Origin: Panax quinquefolius
Taxonomy: Eukaryota; Streptophyta; Magnoliopsida; Apiales; Araliaceae
DNA: 64,000 nucleotides
NCBI GenBank assembly: GCA_020205615.1
Contig: CM035165.1
Coordinates: forward strand, 34,073,544 to 34,137,543
Direction: 5' to 3'
A program made the position numbers and the translations under genes. The notes beneath the pieces are model-generated. The model was not told where the DNA came from. It saw only the letters and a program-made list of their open reading frames with translations, and made no database searches. Within the stretch, counting starts at the first letter, position 1. The number at the start of each line of letters is the position of its first letter. This document shows, piece by piece, positions 25,711 through 38,300 of the stretch.

Positions 25711-26260
25711 AATTGATAGTTGCACCCGAGATAGTCATGAGAGTAACAACAAGAGTGAGGCAGAAGAGGAAGAAGAGGTACCTGAGGAGAGTTTATTAGA
25801 GGTATTATATGATCAAATTGTAAAATTTCAAAATCGTATTCATGAGTTAGAAGAGCAGGCTGAAGAACGACAGACGGTCGTGGAGCAAAAAGATGCAACA
25901 ATTCAAGCTTGTGTTACCCGATATGTGATCCTTGAACAGAAGCATTCTTTGGCAGAGTATAAGATGATAAAGATGGAATCTGAGCTGAAAGAAGGAAAAA
26001 CTGAACGAGTGAGAATAAGTGATGCATGGGCAAAAGCCGCATGACACGTGGATATTGTGGAAAGAGATGTCTGATCTAAGAAGACTAAAATAGATGATAT
26101 GAATTTCTCTTTTTGGAAAGCAATTGGGAGAACCCAACATCGAGTTTTGAATTACCACATGCGAGCGATCAACTTTGAATTCGATATGGATCGAAGATTG
26201 ATGATTCGGATCATGAATCGAGAGTCTGAAGAGGCGATTGAGGAGGAATATGCCCTATAG
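25711..26260 (+). pseudogene. Coiled-coil (gag-like) reading frame inside the outer element
   Basis: One frame runs through the interior with only two internal TGA stops (26042-26044 and one near 26073). It encodes an acidic stretch (SEAEEEEEVPEE), then a long heptad-like coil (IVKFQNRIHELEEQAEERQ and onward to about 26040), then FSFWKAIGR and a basic/acidic tail. It resembles the gag-only products of non-autonomous large-LTR elements. I do not recognise a catalytic domain; no protease, RT or integrase is present. Confidence 0.5.
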
Positions 26261-26515
26261 AACGATATATTCAACCAGTAGTGATGACGCCAAATCTTTG
26301 CCCAGAACAAGTCAAAATCCCGAGTAGTTCGAGGGATAGCGGTTGTCGTGACTTCCCAACAAATGAGGAACCCAAATGAAGTTATCACGGGAGATGAAAG
26401 CAATGGAGAAATCATGATGACCGGAGATAGAATCAAAAATGAAAGCAAGGTAGTCTCAACTTTTGAAATACCGTGCACGTAAATTTGGGGACGAAATTTC
26501 ATAAGGAGGGGAGAT

Positions 26516-27791
26516 TGTAAGACCCCGAATTTTATGAAATAAAAGTATTTAATTTTTCTTATAATTACAATTCAGTAAATGGTTAAATTTATAAAAGGTT
26601 AAAGTTAAGGGTGATATATGATTTTTTTTTTCAAAATAAGCAGTGGTTATAAAATACTCATTTTTGTCATCGGGAATATTCGTTTGGTGGTAAAATATTC
26701 TTCCTGTCGGGAATATTCATACAACGGCATGCCTTTTTTGTGAGCCCATAACGAGAATAAGCTGTCGGATGAAGAAAAACGACAAATTAAAGTTTTATAA
26801 ATAACGGCGTAATTATTCTGGTTAACATCATTGTTGGAATACCGGTGGGTAAAGTAAAAAATACGCGTTGTTGCGCGATGATAGCACCAGTATTGCACGA
26901 TATTTTTGAATTATTGATTCTTACGTGAAGGCACTACTCAATAATTATTACAATAATTCTTGCTCAATATTTTATTTTGATTCAATAATTCTGCGTTGAT
27001 ATTTTATATTATTGTTGTTTTAATAATTGTCAATTTTGCACATTTTTTCATTATCAAATCAATAATTCATATTATTTGAATAATATTATTAGATAGCATT
27101 ATTGGCAATGTCTAGAAAGTTACATCTAAGGAGAGGTTTAGTCACTTAATTGCGGCGCCCGATGAGAGAAATTCTTATTGGAAAGCCTCTTCTTTCTGAG
27201 GAGCGGCTGGTTTGTCATTATTGTGATTACATAATATTATTTGTGAATAATTAATTATTAATTTATATGATGAGAAAAATATTGATTTTATGTGGATATA
27301 GATGGAGAAAATTTTAAAAGTGACAATTGTTGAAAATCGATATTTTATCTTTTATGATAAAATAATATTTTATTATATTATTATAATATAATAATGATGA
27401 TATTTTTACAATGAATGTGGGATATATGAGTATATGAGGAGGAAGAGTATTTTTGTTGCAAAAGTTGTTTAAAACATGTTAAACATGTACATGGGCCATT
27501 TCTTGGCGAAATTTGATTATAGCAAGTAAAATCATCCGTTTATGGATTTCGTCGATTTTTGTTTGGAATTTGGAAAAACTTTCTTACGGAAAGTTGTAGA
27601 AATTGAATTTTCTATAAAAATTCATGAGATTCAATTTTTCTGATAAAAGGAATATTTATTATGAATTATTGAAGTTCTGGATTAATTGATTATCATTTTT
27701 GGAAGTTTTAAATATTTTTGTTAGAAAAACGTTTTTATTGTTGGCCCATGTGTTTTTAGATCTTTGAAATTGAAGTCAAGTGTGCGTAGAA

Positions 27792-27828
<37 letters not shown>

Positions 27829-29845
27829 TTTTATTAAATTTTCTGCTTTTGTGTTCTAAGCATTTTCCATAAATAGGGTGCTTAGGTTAGAATTGAAAAT
27901 CACACGAAACTAAGATTTCTCTCTTTTCTCTCTCTATAATATCGGCGTATTTTATGAGTATTTTAGTACTTGGGTATTGCTATATGGTCTGCAAGTTCTT
28001 TTAGCACTATATCCAATATTCCAATCGGAAATCTTATTCTTTTCGAGGTAAGGGAGGTTATTTTCTTCTAAAATGATATTATTTCTTCAATATCATTATG
28101 CCAGAATGTTGGTTGAAATTTTTTATCAAATTTGAAACTTTTTCATGTCGAGGTTACTATTCATGAGTTACTATTCACGAGTTACTATTCATGAGTTACT
28201 ATTCACGGGTTACTATTCATGAGTACTATTCATGAAACGTGATGATGTTTTTTGTGAAATTTCTATCTTTTGGTGTCGGAGTTACTATTCACGTACTGAC
28301 CTTATTCACGAATCTGACACTATTCACCGAAAAATGAAATTTCTTCTTTTTGTCCAAAATATCTATTCTGGATACTATCTTTGATTGGATCTATGTTTTG
28401 ATCATTCTTGAATTTTACTCCACTATGATTATTTATGAGGTATTTTTGGACATGGAATAGCTGAATTACGAATCCTTAATATTTATTATTTTGTTTCACT
28501 GGATTTGTTTTCTTAAAATATTTTTCATCATCCTCAGTCCTAAATGATGATATAACTGAATATCTTTGGCCTGTAGTGCAAAGATGAATGATTTCTGATG
28601 AATATCTTTGGCGATGAGTGCGAAGATGAGCAGTGTTTAGATGAACATGACCAATGATGAATATCTTTGGCTGCGGTCAAAGAAGATGACATGTTGTTGA
28701 ATATCTTTGGCCGATGGTGCAAAGATGAGCTGTTGATGAATATCTTTGGCCGTAGTGTAAAATGAATTTATCGATATGATTATGAATAGGAGCGTGATTT
28801 GGTATAACCATGATCTTTGATGTTTCGGTGATGAAAATTAACTTTGTCTGGATGAGGAAAGGAATTTAGAACTACAATTACGATTATGAGTTATACACGT
28901 GATTGTGGGCGAGAATTGTTGATTAATGTTACGAGGATAAAACATTGTTGGTGGACTTTTAACATGGAAAGATAATAGATTTTATGGTCTATTTGACTCT
29001 TCTAATGGATTGCTCATTCAACTATGACTATGGTTGAAAACTTTTATCATCTACCATATGTTCTAAATCTACGATTTATTATTTGTTGAAGGCTATTGAT
29101 AATTTATTTATCTTTAGTCATGATATTCTTTTGAAATTTAGTTGTGCTCACCCTTTTGATTCACAATTCCTTTCGAATAATAAAAGTGTAGGCATTTGGG
29201 TCGAGTGGGGGATAGCGAGGAATAGAATATAGTGGTCTATAGATGTTGAGGGTGAGGTGAATTTAACTTGGAAGGGTGTTTTGCCACTATCATACAAGAT
29301 GTCTAATGACATACTGAACCTCGTGTCATCATAAGACGAGGTTGTACTCATCCACTTCTTGAGTATATTTACAAGCACTACCTATATAATCTTGGTGTTT
29401 GTTTGGAGTTTAATTCCCAATTAGAGGCGAAGGAGATAATGATATGTCGAGAGAAGACTCACCATTGGGAAGAATATGATAGTAATCTTCTCGTTTTTCT
29501 TTGGGGTCTATTAGATTGACGAGGATAATTACGTGGCCATATGATATCTATCATAACCTATACGCATGGCCTCCCATATACGAAGGTTTCCTTGAGCACT
29601 TCCCAAAGATTTTAATTTTTAAAACAGTTTTCAACTATACCTTTATGTAAGGTGTCAATATGAGGTGCTATCCACTGGTGGGACATTTGTCACAATTGGT
29701 ATATATTTGTATTTAAACTCACAGTTTAAGTGTTGTTGTATTTTGCACGATAATTATTGTAATAAAGTTGTAGTTATTTTCTGTACCATGTATTTGGCCA
29801 CTCAGAATGGGTTGGATGGAATGGACCTATTTTGGGGTCGTTACA
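26516..29845 (+). repeat. 3' LTR of outer element
   Basis: 3,330 bp, TG...CA ends, complete. It carries the same modules as the 5' LTR: a decayed TATA (27869), attcatgagttactattcac repeats (28155-28230) and five hairpin units at 28556-28755, several of them damaged. It has a (TA)n tract at about 27800-27823. A TSD copy, TTATT, follows. Confidence 0.92.
28556..28755 (+). repeat. Hairpin array in the 3' LTR
   Basis: Five units matching those at 5507-5711. The first is intact (ATCTTTG, loop gcctgtagtg, CAAAGAT). Others are altered in the loop (gcgatgagtg, gccgatggtg) or in the right arm (CGAAGAT, or damaged). The order and spacing are kept. Confidence 0.8.
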
Positions 29846-30156
29846 TTATTGAGTTAATATTATGTTAATTAGAAGCAGATACAACTCACATGCAATAAAT
29901 AAATTACACGAAAAAAATAGGAAGACAGGGATTATGTCAAAACAATTAGTAATTTATCATTTATATTCCACATATAACTACTGTATACATTTGGAATCCA
30001 CCATCAAGAACATGAAAAAATTCTTGAACTTGTAAGAAAAAGAAAAAAATCTTACAGGTTTTTCAGTTAAAGTGATTCAATTCCTGTTGAAGAGTTTTTT
30101 CTAATAAAAACTGGGATTGGTCCATCAAATCGGGAATTCCTTTTGGGTTGTGTTCT

Positions 30157-30346
30157 GAAATGGTTAAAAAGGGAATTCCTTTTGATTCTTTTACTTGTAA
30201 TATACTCGTCAAGGGTTTGTGTGAAATGAGTTTGTTAAATTACGCAGAATGGGTTGTGGAAAGAATGACGGGAAAGGGGAAACTGTTTTTGATGTTGTAG
30301 GTTTTAATACCTTGATTCATGGGTATTGTAAAGCGGGTGATGTTTA
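30157..30346 (+). pseudogene. PPR protein fragment
   Basis: The frame from 30157 reads EMVKKGIPFDSFTCNILVKG, then CEMSLLNYAEWVVERM, and stops at TAG (30298-30300). In another frame it continues GFNTLIHGYCKAGDV. These are typical P-type pentatricopeptide repeats (organelle RNA-binding proteins). Only about two repeats remain, with a frameshift and no start, so this is a decayed fragment of a PPR gene. The DNA around it (29850-31440) shows no further repeat that I could support. Confidence 0.75.
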
Positions 30347-30480
30347 TCCTCTGGGTTGAGTCTTCCGTTTGAAAGAATTTGAATCAATATGGAATTAATT
30401 TAGTTGTCATTTTTGAATATATTATCCCATATTTAATAGAATTTGGGAAATGAATTTAGGTTTTTTAAAAGATAAATAGG

Positions 30481-30970
30481 AGCATTAATTAGGATGGACA
30501 GATGTTGATTATTTAGAATGACAGATGCCAACATATTGTGCCAATGTACTGTGAATATGGAAGAATTAGTGTGGTTCAAATAATTGGAAGAATTTTTGGA
30601 AGCTAATAGATTGAAGTTTTAAAATGAATATGGAAATAATTTTTAATTGCATGGAACTATGAAAAGTAGGTAAAATAAATAAGAGTCTAATATTAAAGGA
30701 AATTTACTTTTCAAATAATTAAAACTAATTTTTCATAAAAAGCAAGTTGGCCTTATCGTGTTTAAATTGATCCAATCTGGTTGTTGCCTAAGAGAGTTAT
30801 CTAATTAATGGATTCTAAAATAATATCCATAAAATAAGGTGATTAGTATATATATATCAAAGTAATTGTTAAGGGTATTTTTGTCAAGGGCAATAAGAAG
30901 CATTAATTAGGATGGACATGTGTCAATTTTGTAGAATGACATATGTCAATTTATTGTGTCATGTACTGTG
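30481..30970 (+). repeat. Dispersed direct repeat of about 73 bp
   Basis: agcattaattaggatggac begins two imperfect copies, 30481-30555 and 30899-30970, both ending in tgtactgtga. Non-coding. The rest of 30350-31440 is AT-rich with no gene seen. Confidence 0.6.
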
Positions 30971-31457
30971 ATTTAGTATAGATATATCATTAAAAATGAT
31001 GATATGTTTTTTTACATACAAGTACAATTAAATATTTCTAACTAGCTGGGTTCTGTGACTCCGGCATTGTATGGACGGTGGGATTTATCTCAAACTTTGA
31101 ACGGCTCAGATGATTTATTGAGTGAGCGGAAAATTCAAAATTATTTGTATTTTATTATATAGATTTTATTATATAGATTAAAAAAGAGGCTACTATCACA
31201 AATACTTGTATTAAAATTATAGAGTAATTTATTCAACTTGGGGAATGGTCTAATTGGGTGAAGATTAAAGTAATTTATGTTAACTTAAGAGAATTGGTCT
31301 AGATGAGAGAATGAATAAGTTAGGTGGTGTTTGATTGTATCTTAATGTATTTGAACAATTCACTTCTTAATGTATTTTAATAACTCACATTTTTGTATTA
31401 AGAGATTCTCCTAATAGTTAAAATACAAATAGAAGTATAAATTATTCATAGTATGTC

Positions 31458-31967
31458 TTAATATAAAGGTGTGGTTCCAAATTCTTCAACACCCTCTATC
31501 TCATTTTCTTGATCAACCATTTCATTTCTTACTTGAGAATTTCCCATGAAAACCATATCACTGGTTTCAAGAGAAGACGCATTAATAGTAGTAGAAGATG
31601 TTGTTACATTGGAACGACACAACGGGCAATTCGAATGAGAGGTCATTCTTAGCATAGTATCAATACAATGAATGTGAAAAGCATGGTTACATTTAGGCAA
31701 CAATCTCACATCCTCATTTTCTTGAAATTCACTTAAACAAACACCACAATCAATTAGGCCATCACTTTTTTTCTACTTGGACTTGATAACATACTCATCT
31801 AATCCATTTGAACAAACTTCAACTACTTGTTGCCATTGGTTGCTTGAGTTATTTCTTGCCAGGAGGAATGAGTTGACCAAAGGAGATGATGATGTGGGTG
31901 GGGTTTTGAAGAGAGACATTAACTTCAAAACAAATCTTGGCTTGCCACATATCAAAGCAAGTGTCAC
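31458..31967 (-). pseudogene. ATL-type RING-H2 ubiquitin ligase pseudogene
   Basis: On the minus strand the frame from 31967 reads LTNSFLL-like linker, then NQWQQVVEVC and GLDEYVIKSK, then a TAG stop at 31773-31775, and continues in the same frame as [16 protein letters not shown] and [14 protein letters not shown] to [10 protein letters not shown]. The RING-H2 is complete: C-x2-C, C-x-H, x2-H-x2-C, then C-x2-C. GLDEYVIKS before the RING is the ATL-family linker; normally about ten more residues precede KKSDG, so a small deletion probably made the stop. The N-terminal membrane segment is missing. The tail runs to a stop at 31458. The RING alone might be translated, but I read this as a pseudogene. 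Confidence 0.8.
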
Positions 31968-31979
31968 ACTTGATTAGGG

Positions 31980-33146
31980 TGTGTTTGGAAAGAGAATAAC
32001 TTATCCTCCCTCTTTTTTTCTTTGTCCTTGCTACTTTGGATGTATGAATATTCTTCTCTAGGAGTTAGGACCATGGATAAAAGAAAAGGTAGAAATAAGA
32101 AAATGGGAAGAAAATTATGACTGATGAAAGATTTATGTTAAGGAGTGAAATACTTTAGGTTTGTTGGTCAGTCATGGACTTCTAGGGTTTGTTTAGCTAT
32201 TAGCATTTACGGTGTTTGCAATAACTGTGTTTAAATAGCTTCCAAACACATCGCATCAATTTTGGTATGTTGCGTTTAAGTCTCAAACAATGAATTTGCG
32301 AGTAAAATAAGTCGTGTTTAAAGTAAGTTACGTTTAAAATAAACTACTATTTATACTAAAGAAAAAATAAGTTGCTATTAGACGAACAAAATTATCAAAT
32401 GCATTTTTGGACTTCTAAAACACTTCGAACACATTAAACGCCGAGTAACAAAACATACGGAGTATGTTTGTTTGCAAGTAGTAATGGGGGATCCGATTAT
32501 ATAACTTTTTAATGAGTTTTTTTAATTGGAAAATACTAGACAATATGTTAATTGATCATTTTCCAAATTAATCTTTGTTTTTACTATTACACTCCTTATA
32601 TTCATAAGATAAGAGTCCACTTTTTTTTCAGTCTCAGAATTAGGATCCCATTTCTTATAATTGACTAAAAAAATGATGTTTCCATCAAGATTGTCCTTCA
32701 AAATGTTCTGCCCAAGTCAATAGATTGTGTTTATATATACTATAAATGTTCTAAATATAACTATCATCCTTGTGTAGTTTCAGTACAACAAGAAAGAAAG
32801 AAATAATATGATTCCTATTTACTAGTTCCAACTAATGAGCAAACCTTTATCTAGTTTTATTTTTCTATACCATTTCAATAAAGAATGACTATAAACTATG
32901 AATACTGTATATAAAAACAGGGTTTATGCTCTTCCTTTCGCTTTTCATCCAATGCCTGCATACATAGATAAATTAAAGCCAATTTAGAATTATATTGACA
33001 TTGTAAGGTAGGTAAAAATTCAACAAAAACCATTTGAGAAGCATTACCGTACTTGTTTATTTGAATTTGTAGCACAAAAGTAAAAGCAATTGACTCTTGC
33101 GCATTTAATTTTGAACTTCAAGGGCACAATGTAAAATACAACACAG

Positions 33147-33148
<2 letters not shown>
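31980..33148. other. Non-coding DNA, possible old MITE
   Basis: No gene supported. 32170-32480 begins agggtttgtttagctatt and ends near aacaaaacatac...gtatgtttgtttgc, with repeated gttgcgtttaa-like phrases. It may be an old TIR element, but I could not fix its ends or a TSD. Confidence 0.3.

Positions 33149-33225
<77 letters not shown>
33149..33225. repeat. (AT)n(GT)n microsatellite
   Basis: About 25 AT units followed by about 12 GT units. ORFs across it are artefacts. Confidence 0.95.
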
Positions 33226-33309
33226 AAAAAATTTCTTCAACGAACCAAATACGAACCGGGCAGTTTTTGAGATATAATGACGGTTCGAACCATCTTGTTA
33301 GATAAAGCC

Positions 33310-33365
33310 AAATAAGGCAACGGTTTTCTATGCTATATAGCAACGGAAAAAACCGTCGCTATAAC
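33310..33365. repeat. Short inverted repeat of CACTA-subterminal type
   Basis: caacggttttctatgctat and agcaacggaaaaaaccgtcg contain opposing copies of the AACGGTTTT/AAAACCGTTG theme seen in the subterminal repeats of many plant CACTA elements. It lies between two TA tracts. No transposon ends could be placed. Confidence 0.4.
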
Positions 33366-33405
33366 TTATTAGATTTTTGTCCGCTTTTTTGGTTCATTTG
33401 GGAAA

Positions 33406-33408
<3 letters not shown>

Positions 33409-33473
<65 letters not shown>

Positions 33474-33561
33474 AGAACTCTAAAAGCGAACCTTAAAGAG
33501 CGAACCAAAGATTGACGACGTTAGCCTTTGGTTCACTCTTTAAGGTTAAACTTTAGAGATC

Positions 33562-33602
<41 letters not shown>
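33409..33602. repeat. Hairpin bounded by (TA)n tracts
   Basis: (TA)n at 33409-33471 and 33564-33602 flank an imperfect inverted repeat: left arm 33478-33510 (ctctaaaagcgaacc...) and right arm 33526-33558, 28 of 33 positions paired, with a 15-base centre attgacgacgttagc. It may be a MITE inserted in a TA repeat, but the TA context hides any target duplication. Confidence 0.7.
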
Positions 33603-33605
<3 letters not shown>

Positions 33606-34587
33606 ATGTTAGATATTATCCATTTTCAAAGAGACCACAACACGTAAGGAGTTGTAACAATAATGTCATTTAGACGTCTCATTTTCTGTATAACTAAACT
33701 GAACCTATTAGAACATACCTTTTTTTTTAAAGCTGTCGACCGAATACTATGCTATTCCGAACAATTAATATGATCATAATCGAGGAGCAAACAAGTTTAC
33801 ACATCCTAAGAAATGATGATATCTTCATAAACTAGTGTCCGCTAGGCCAGAATGGAGAAGGGAGGGAGGGTAACAATATTATGCGTGCTAGATCTGTTTG
33901 AGCTTAATGATAACTAATTGATTGTTTACGACAAAACACACCAAGATGCAATGACACAAACCTCTAAGGCATATTTTAGTATATTGTGCAGAAATAATAC
34001 CTTGCTCTGGAACATTCTCATGGTCAAAACGAGAGTATCACGTATTCTACAACAGAGAAGTAGAAGCATCATATTAGGCATATTGCTTGCATGGCAGATG
34101 GCAAAACATATGAACTTGTAAATTTGTGTATACCATGAGATAGATCACATCAATTTATCCAACTAAGGAACATCAACATTACCCTTGTTAGATTTTGAGA
34201 CATTAAATTCTTCCATATTAGATATTCCACAGCATTTATGTAGAATAAAAATTGAAATGATATAATTATATGGAATAGGTGGCAAAAAGATTTGAAGAAA
34301 TAAAAGTATAGATACCAATACATCTTCTGGAAAGCTATTAGTGGTTGAGGATAGAAAAAGGAATAGCCAGATAAATAAAACTTTTCTTTGTAACATAACA
34401 TTTAGTATCAAGAATTCATTCCCTTTTCTCCTCTTAGAAAACACAAAAGACCTTATTCATCCTTCCCATTTACACTGTTCCCTATGGCAAAATGACCATC
34501 TGGACAAGAAACCCCATTCTAAGATTTTTAAAGACTGTTCAAAATGCATCATACTCTATTTATAGTTGTATGTAGTGCTATTAGGAC

Positions 34588-35043
34588 CATAGTTGTTAAG
34601 GCGTCGCCTACGCGTCAAGGTGATGAAAAACTGATACGGCGATGGGCGCCTTGAGGTGGAGCTGCTAAGGCGGACGCCTTGGGCGCCTTAGCAGCTCTGG
34701 CTCAATCAAAGTATTTTACAATTCTGATCCATTAACCCATGACCCACCGATTAAAAACCCATGACCCATCGATTAAAAACCAGGGAGAAATGAAATAAAA
34801 CGCTAAAAAACTTATCCGTAATTGGATTCGACACATCTTTATCAGACTACATATTTGTGATGGTTGCAACTTTATTTTCGATGTGGTGTTTGTTGAATTC
34901 TTCATTTCTTTTACTAATTTTTAATATCAAGTGTTTCGTTTTTGGATTGTTATTGCTAAGTATTTACATAATTATGTCTTTAATGTTATTCCATAGTGTT
35001 ATGTTTTGAGTTTTAAACTCGTCGTGGCACCGTGACAACTATG
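34588..35043. mobile_element. hAT-type MITE, 456 bp
   Basis: Terminal inverted repeats CATAGTTGTtAaGGcG / reverse at the right end. A perfect 8-bp TSD, ATTAGGAC, lies at 34580-34587 and 35044-35051; 8 bp is the hAT hallmark. The left part has GC-rich palindromic phrases (gcgccttgaggtgg, ccttgggcgccttagcagc) that would fold strongly. No ORF, so it is non-autonomous. It lies 315 bp beyond the stop codon of the 550-residue gene. Confidence 0.85.
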
Positions 35044-35357
35044 ATTAGGACCTCGATGACATACTAATAGACCCTGAGAATATATTCGAATTCAAAACAA
35101 GCAGTCGGTCTCAGATCTTTCAGTTTTTTAATGTTCTTATTTTCCTATTTGTGCATACCAAAATGGCACCTGCAAAGGGATCAAGTTATTCAATATGAAC
35201 TTGCATGCATTCCTATTATTAAGATTTCTAATCCCTGGGAAGAAAGGAAGTACTTGATAGTTCTCTTTGAGAACATACAATAGTTTAACACCACAAAGAC
35301 GCAACATAGGAGAATCAAAAATTGAGATTAAGAAAATAAGAAGACAAAATTGATGTA

Positions 35358-38300
35358 TTACCGCATATCGTTGTAAGTGTTAAAAGGATGTGAAGAGCCA
35401 TCGGAACACATTAATACAAATTGTGATGAGAGCCCTGGAGGAATTTTTATCTGCAAATATTATTGAGCACATCAGATTATGACTTATATAAAATGGTGGG
35501 AAATGTCCAAATAAATTATTAAGTTTGAGCAAATCTCACAAGTTTTTCAAACGTAAAAATGGCAGATGTACTTGACCTTATAAAGTGTCACTATAATGTA
35601 TCTTTTCCATCAAACTCATAATTAACCGTCTTTTAACTAATTAAATTGTTCATCCACAATGTACGAATGTATTATGAAACTTAAGGGATTACAATGATGT
35701 ATAATGTTATTCCAATGGTCAAAACTATGAAAGAAGGATAAACAATACCCACTTACCCAGAATAAATATGTATTATAATAAGACAACTGAAACAATCAAA
35801 GATCCACTGGAACACCAACATTGTATATGTGACAATGACTTTCTATCTAGTACCTACTGATGACATGTTTGAACAAGATTTCCATTCTTAATTTTTGATC
35901 ATTCTGTGCACATCAAATTTTGATTATTTTAGGCATTCAACCTCATCAATACTGGTTAAATGCATCAAGAGTAAATAACATACCGATAAGTCAATTGAAA
36001 ATATCTCGGAAATTACAACAGCTTGTGTTTTATTGACCAGTATCTGGTAACCTGTTCTTTTCAAAATGAGAGTTGTTGGCTCCCAATTCTCAGAGGAATC
36101 CATCTGTTGAAATGTCAACAAATTTCACACGTGTTAAAACCATAAAGTTGAATGCAAAGGAAAACTGTTGCACGTATTATAAATCTCGACTATGTCATAT
36201 TATATTATTTTTTATTGTTATTTTGTGTAAAATAGTTATAAAAACTTTAGTTATTAGAGGACTGTTCCAACAATGTCTATCATGCTTTACCACTCCCCTC
36301 TTTATGAAGTCAAATTGTATGGCAACTCCTCTCTCCTCTAATAACGAGAGATTAACTGGCCAGATACCAAATTATTCTATCTTATGTTTTTCAGTTCTGC
36401 CTTCTTTTCTTTTCCCTAAACATGAACAAACCAAGTGAGTCCACGTGCTTCTCTGTGCGTTATTTAGGTTTTACTATTCATCCAAAAGGGTATCATTGTT
36501 ATGATTTAGTATAAAAGGAATTACATGTTTCTCGTCAAGTTATTTTCTTACATATTCCCTGCTACACCATACCATATCAAAGTTCGATCTTATCTTTATT
36601 GATCATTTACATAATGATATACCATGTGAAGATTTACCATAGGCAGCCCTGGTGAATGGAGACTAGAAAGGCAGCAATTAGTCAACTGAATGACCAAAGG
36701 ATAACTTGACTTGTGTTCAATTCAACTCGAGGACTAGTAATTCCTATGTTCTTTCCCTTTTAGAGTTTAATTTGATCGTTACATTGATATATTTAATCTC
36801 CCCTCTTCTTCAAGTCATCATGTGCTCAAATTCCTTAAATGGGATCTTCCCCCAAGTTTAATTCACCTTTACTTTTCTCGCACTCCAAGTTTATCACTTT
36901 AGAGCATTTATTTATAATTTTGAAAGTATTAAATAACTCATGATGCACCAATTTTAGTAGAAACTGGCACTAAAGCAAAGCAAGTTGATGATTAACATTC
37001 TACACATAGGAAAACATATAGAGGATAAATAAAATCTTTGTTATCAAGGATTGAGAAATAAGCTCAATCAAACCTACCAACAATAGAACATTAAATGTGG
37101 CTTCACCTTCAGACATATGCGTGTCAATCTCCTGCTGCATATCTGGGTCTACGAATACCAGAGAGAGAAGTCATTAAATAATTTTGTAGAGAAATAGTAG
37201 TCCAATGAGGGAGAGAGAGAATTAGTCAATCAAGTAATATATTTTGCGAATGCAGGATTTACATATGTACTGATATAACAGTCATGTGGCATAAGTATCG
37301 ATCTCTAGATCATGCATACATATGTACTGATATAACAGTCATGTGGCATAAGTATCGATCTCTAGATCATGCATACATGTAAAAGGTAAAGATATGATGC
37401 CTCAGAATCTTGAGCACTAACTACTAAAAGAAGGAAAATTGTGTGGACAACCCTTCTACTCTGCAACAAAGATACCATAAGGTACAGATCTCTTTCTCTC
37501 ATGGGGTATTAACAGTCCAATACCCCTTGCAAATTGGAAACCAAACAGGCTCTAATGGAATACAATACCCATAGCAATCGGGGTTATGAATTTTCAGTTT
37601 ATCGGGGGTAGTATGGGATCCATGGTCAGGGAGAAAATTACCCATTTGATTGAGTACGCTACTAAAAAAATTCTACCTCTTATTACAGTGTACTACTTGC
37701 TTGGCAGCAGCTGGGTTGTGCAGCACTCATGGAAGAAGGAAGTTATCAATTAAATAAAAAGAATTTGAAATTTTCAAGAAGTCTCAACTTTGAAGGGGTC
37801 ATAATTATAATTTAAAAACATCAATTTGGTCCAAAAGACTTACCACATGTTATTTTGTTCTGATCATTGGCAAAAAGTCTGACTATTTCCCCCTGATAAC
37901 AATGACCATATTAGCATCACGTTCAGAAATTAAAATATATTATTCAAGTAAAAACTGTAGAAATTGCACTTCTTATAAGTTACAACATTAAATCATTGGA
38001 AGTAACTTACGTAGAGGAGGGGGCAGGGAGAGGGAGAGAACAGACATATAGATCTGTTAAGTTTAATTGTTAGTAAACCTTTCTCAAAGAAAAATTGCTA
38101 GTAAAGTTCACATAAAACTAGTGGGAAATCTATCCTCGCATGAAGAGAAGTTCACATAAAACTTAAAAGGTACAAGGTTTCCGACTGGGGAACCAATAAC
38201 TATGACATGCTTTGATCTACAAAAAAAAACATAAATCCTTGGTAGTGAATGAAAAAGTCCTACTGCAAGGGGAAAACCTGTGTTACTCGGACACGGATGG

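Larger units (their letters stand above)
3450..29845 (+). mobile_element. Outer LTR retrotransposon (Gypsy-like), short interior, split by nested copia elements
   Basis: LTRs start TGTAAGACCCCG and end GGGTCGTTACA. A perfect 5-bp TSD, TTATT, lies at 3445-3449 and 29846-29850. The interior (25409-26515) is only about 1.1 kb against LTRs of about 3.3 kb. The usual parts are present: a degenerate tRNA-Met-type primer site right after the 5' LTR and a purine tract (aaggaggggaga) right before the 3' LTR. The phrase ggggacgaaattt before the purine tract is typical of plant Del/Tekay-type Gypsy elements, so that assignment is inference. Large LTRs with almost no coding interior fit a non-autonomous (LARD/TR-GAG-like) element. 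The 5' LTR is interrupted at 6682-25288. Confidence 0.9.

Noticed and set aside
25668..26502. Three minus-strand ORFs in the outer element interior
   Set aside because: The plus strand carries the coiled-coil frame; the minus ORFs are shadows of it.
32170..32490. Candidate TIR element starting gggtttgtttagc
   Set aside because: Ends pair only weakly and no TSD could be found.
33044..33515. ORFs rich in YIYIYI or HTHTHT
   Set aside because: They are translations of (TA)n and (GT)n microsatellites.
33890..34110. Possible minus-strand exon (IRDTLVLTMRMFQSK before a GT donor near 34000) and another near 32960 (ALDEKRKEEHKP)
   Set aside because: Splice-like ends are present, but I could not link them in frame or recognise a protein family; could be chance or a decayed gene.
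34150..34565. Overlapping ORFs on both strands, F/L-rich
   Set aside because: AT-rich chance frames with no family resemblance.
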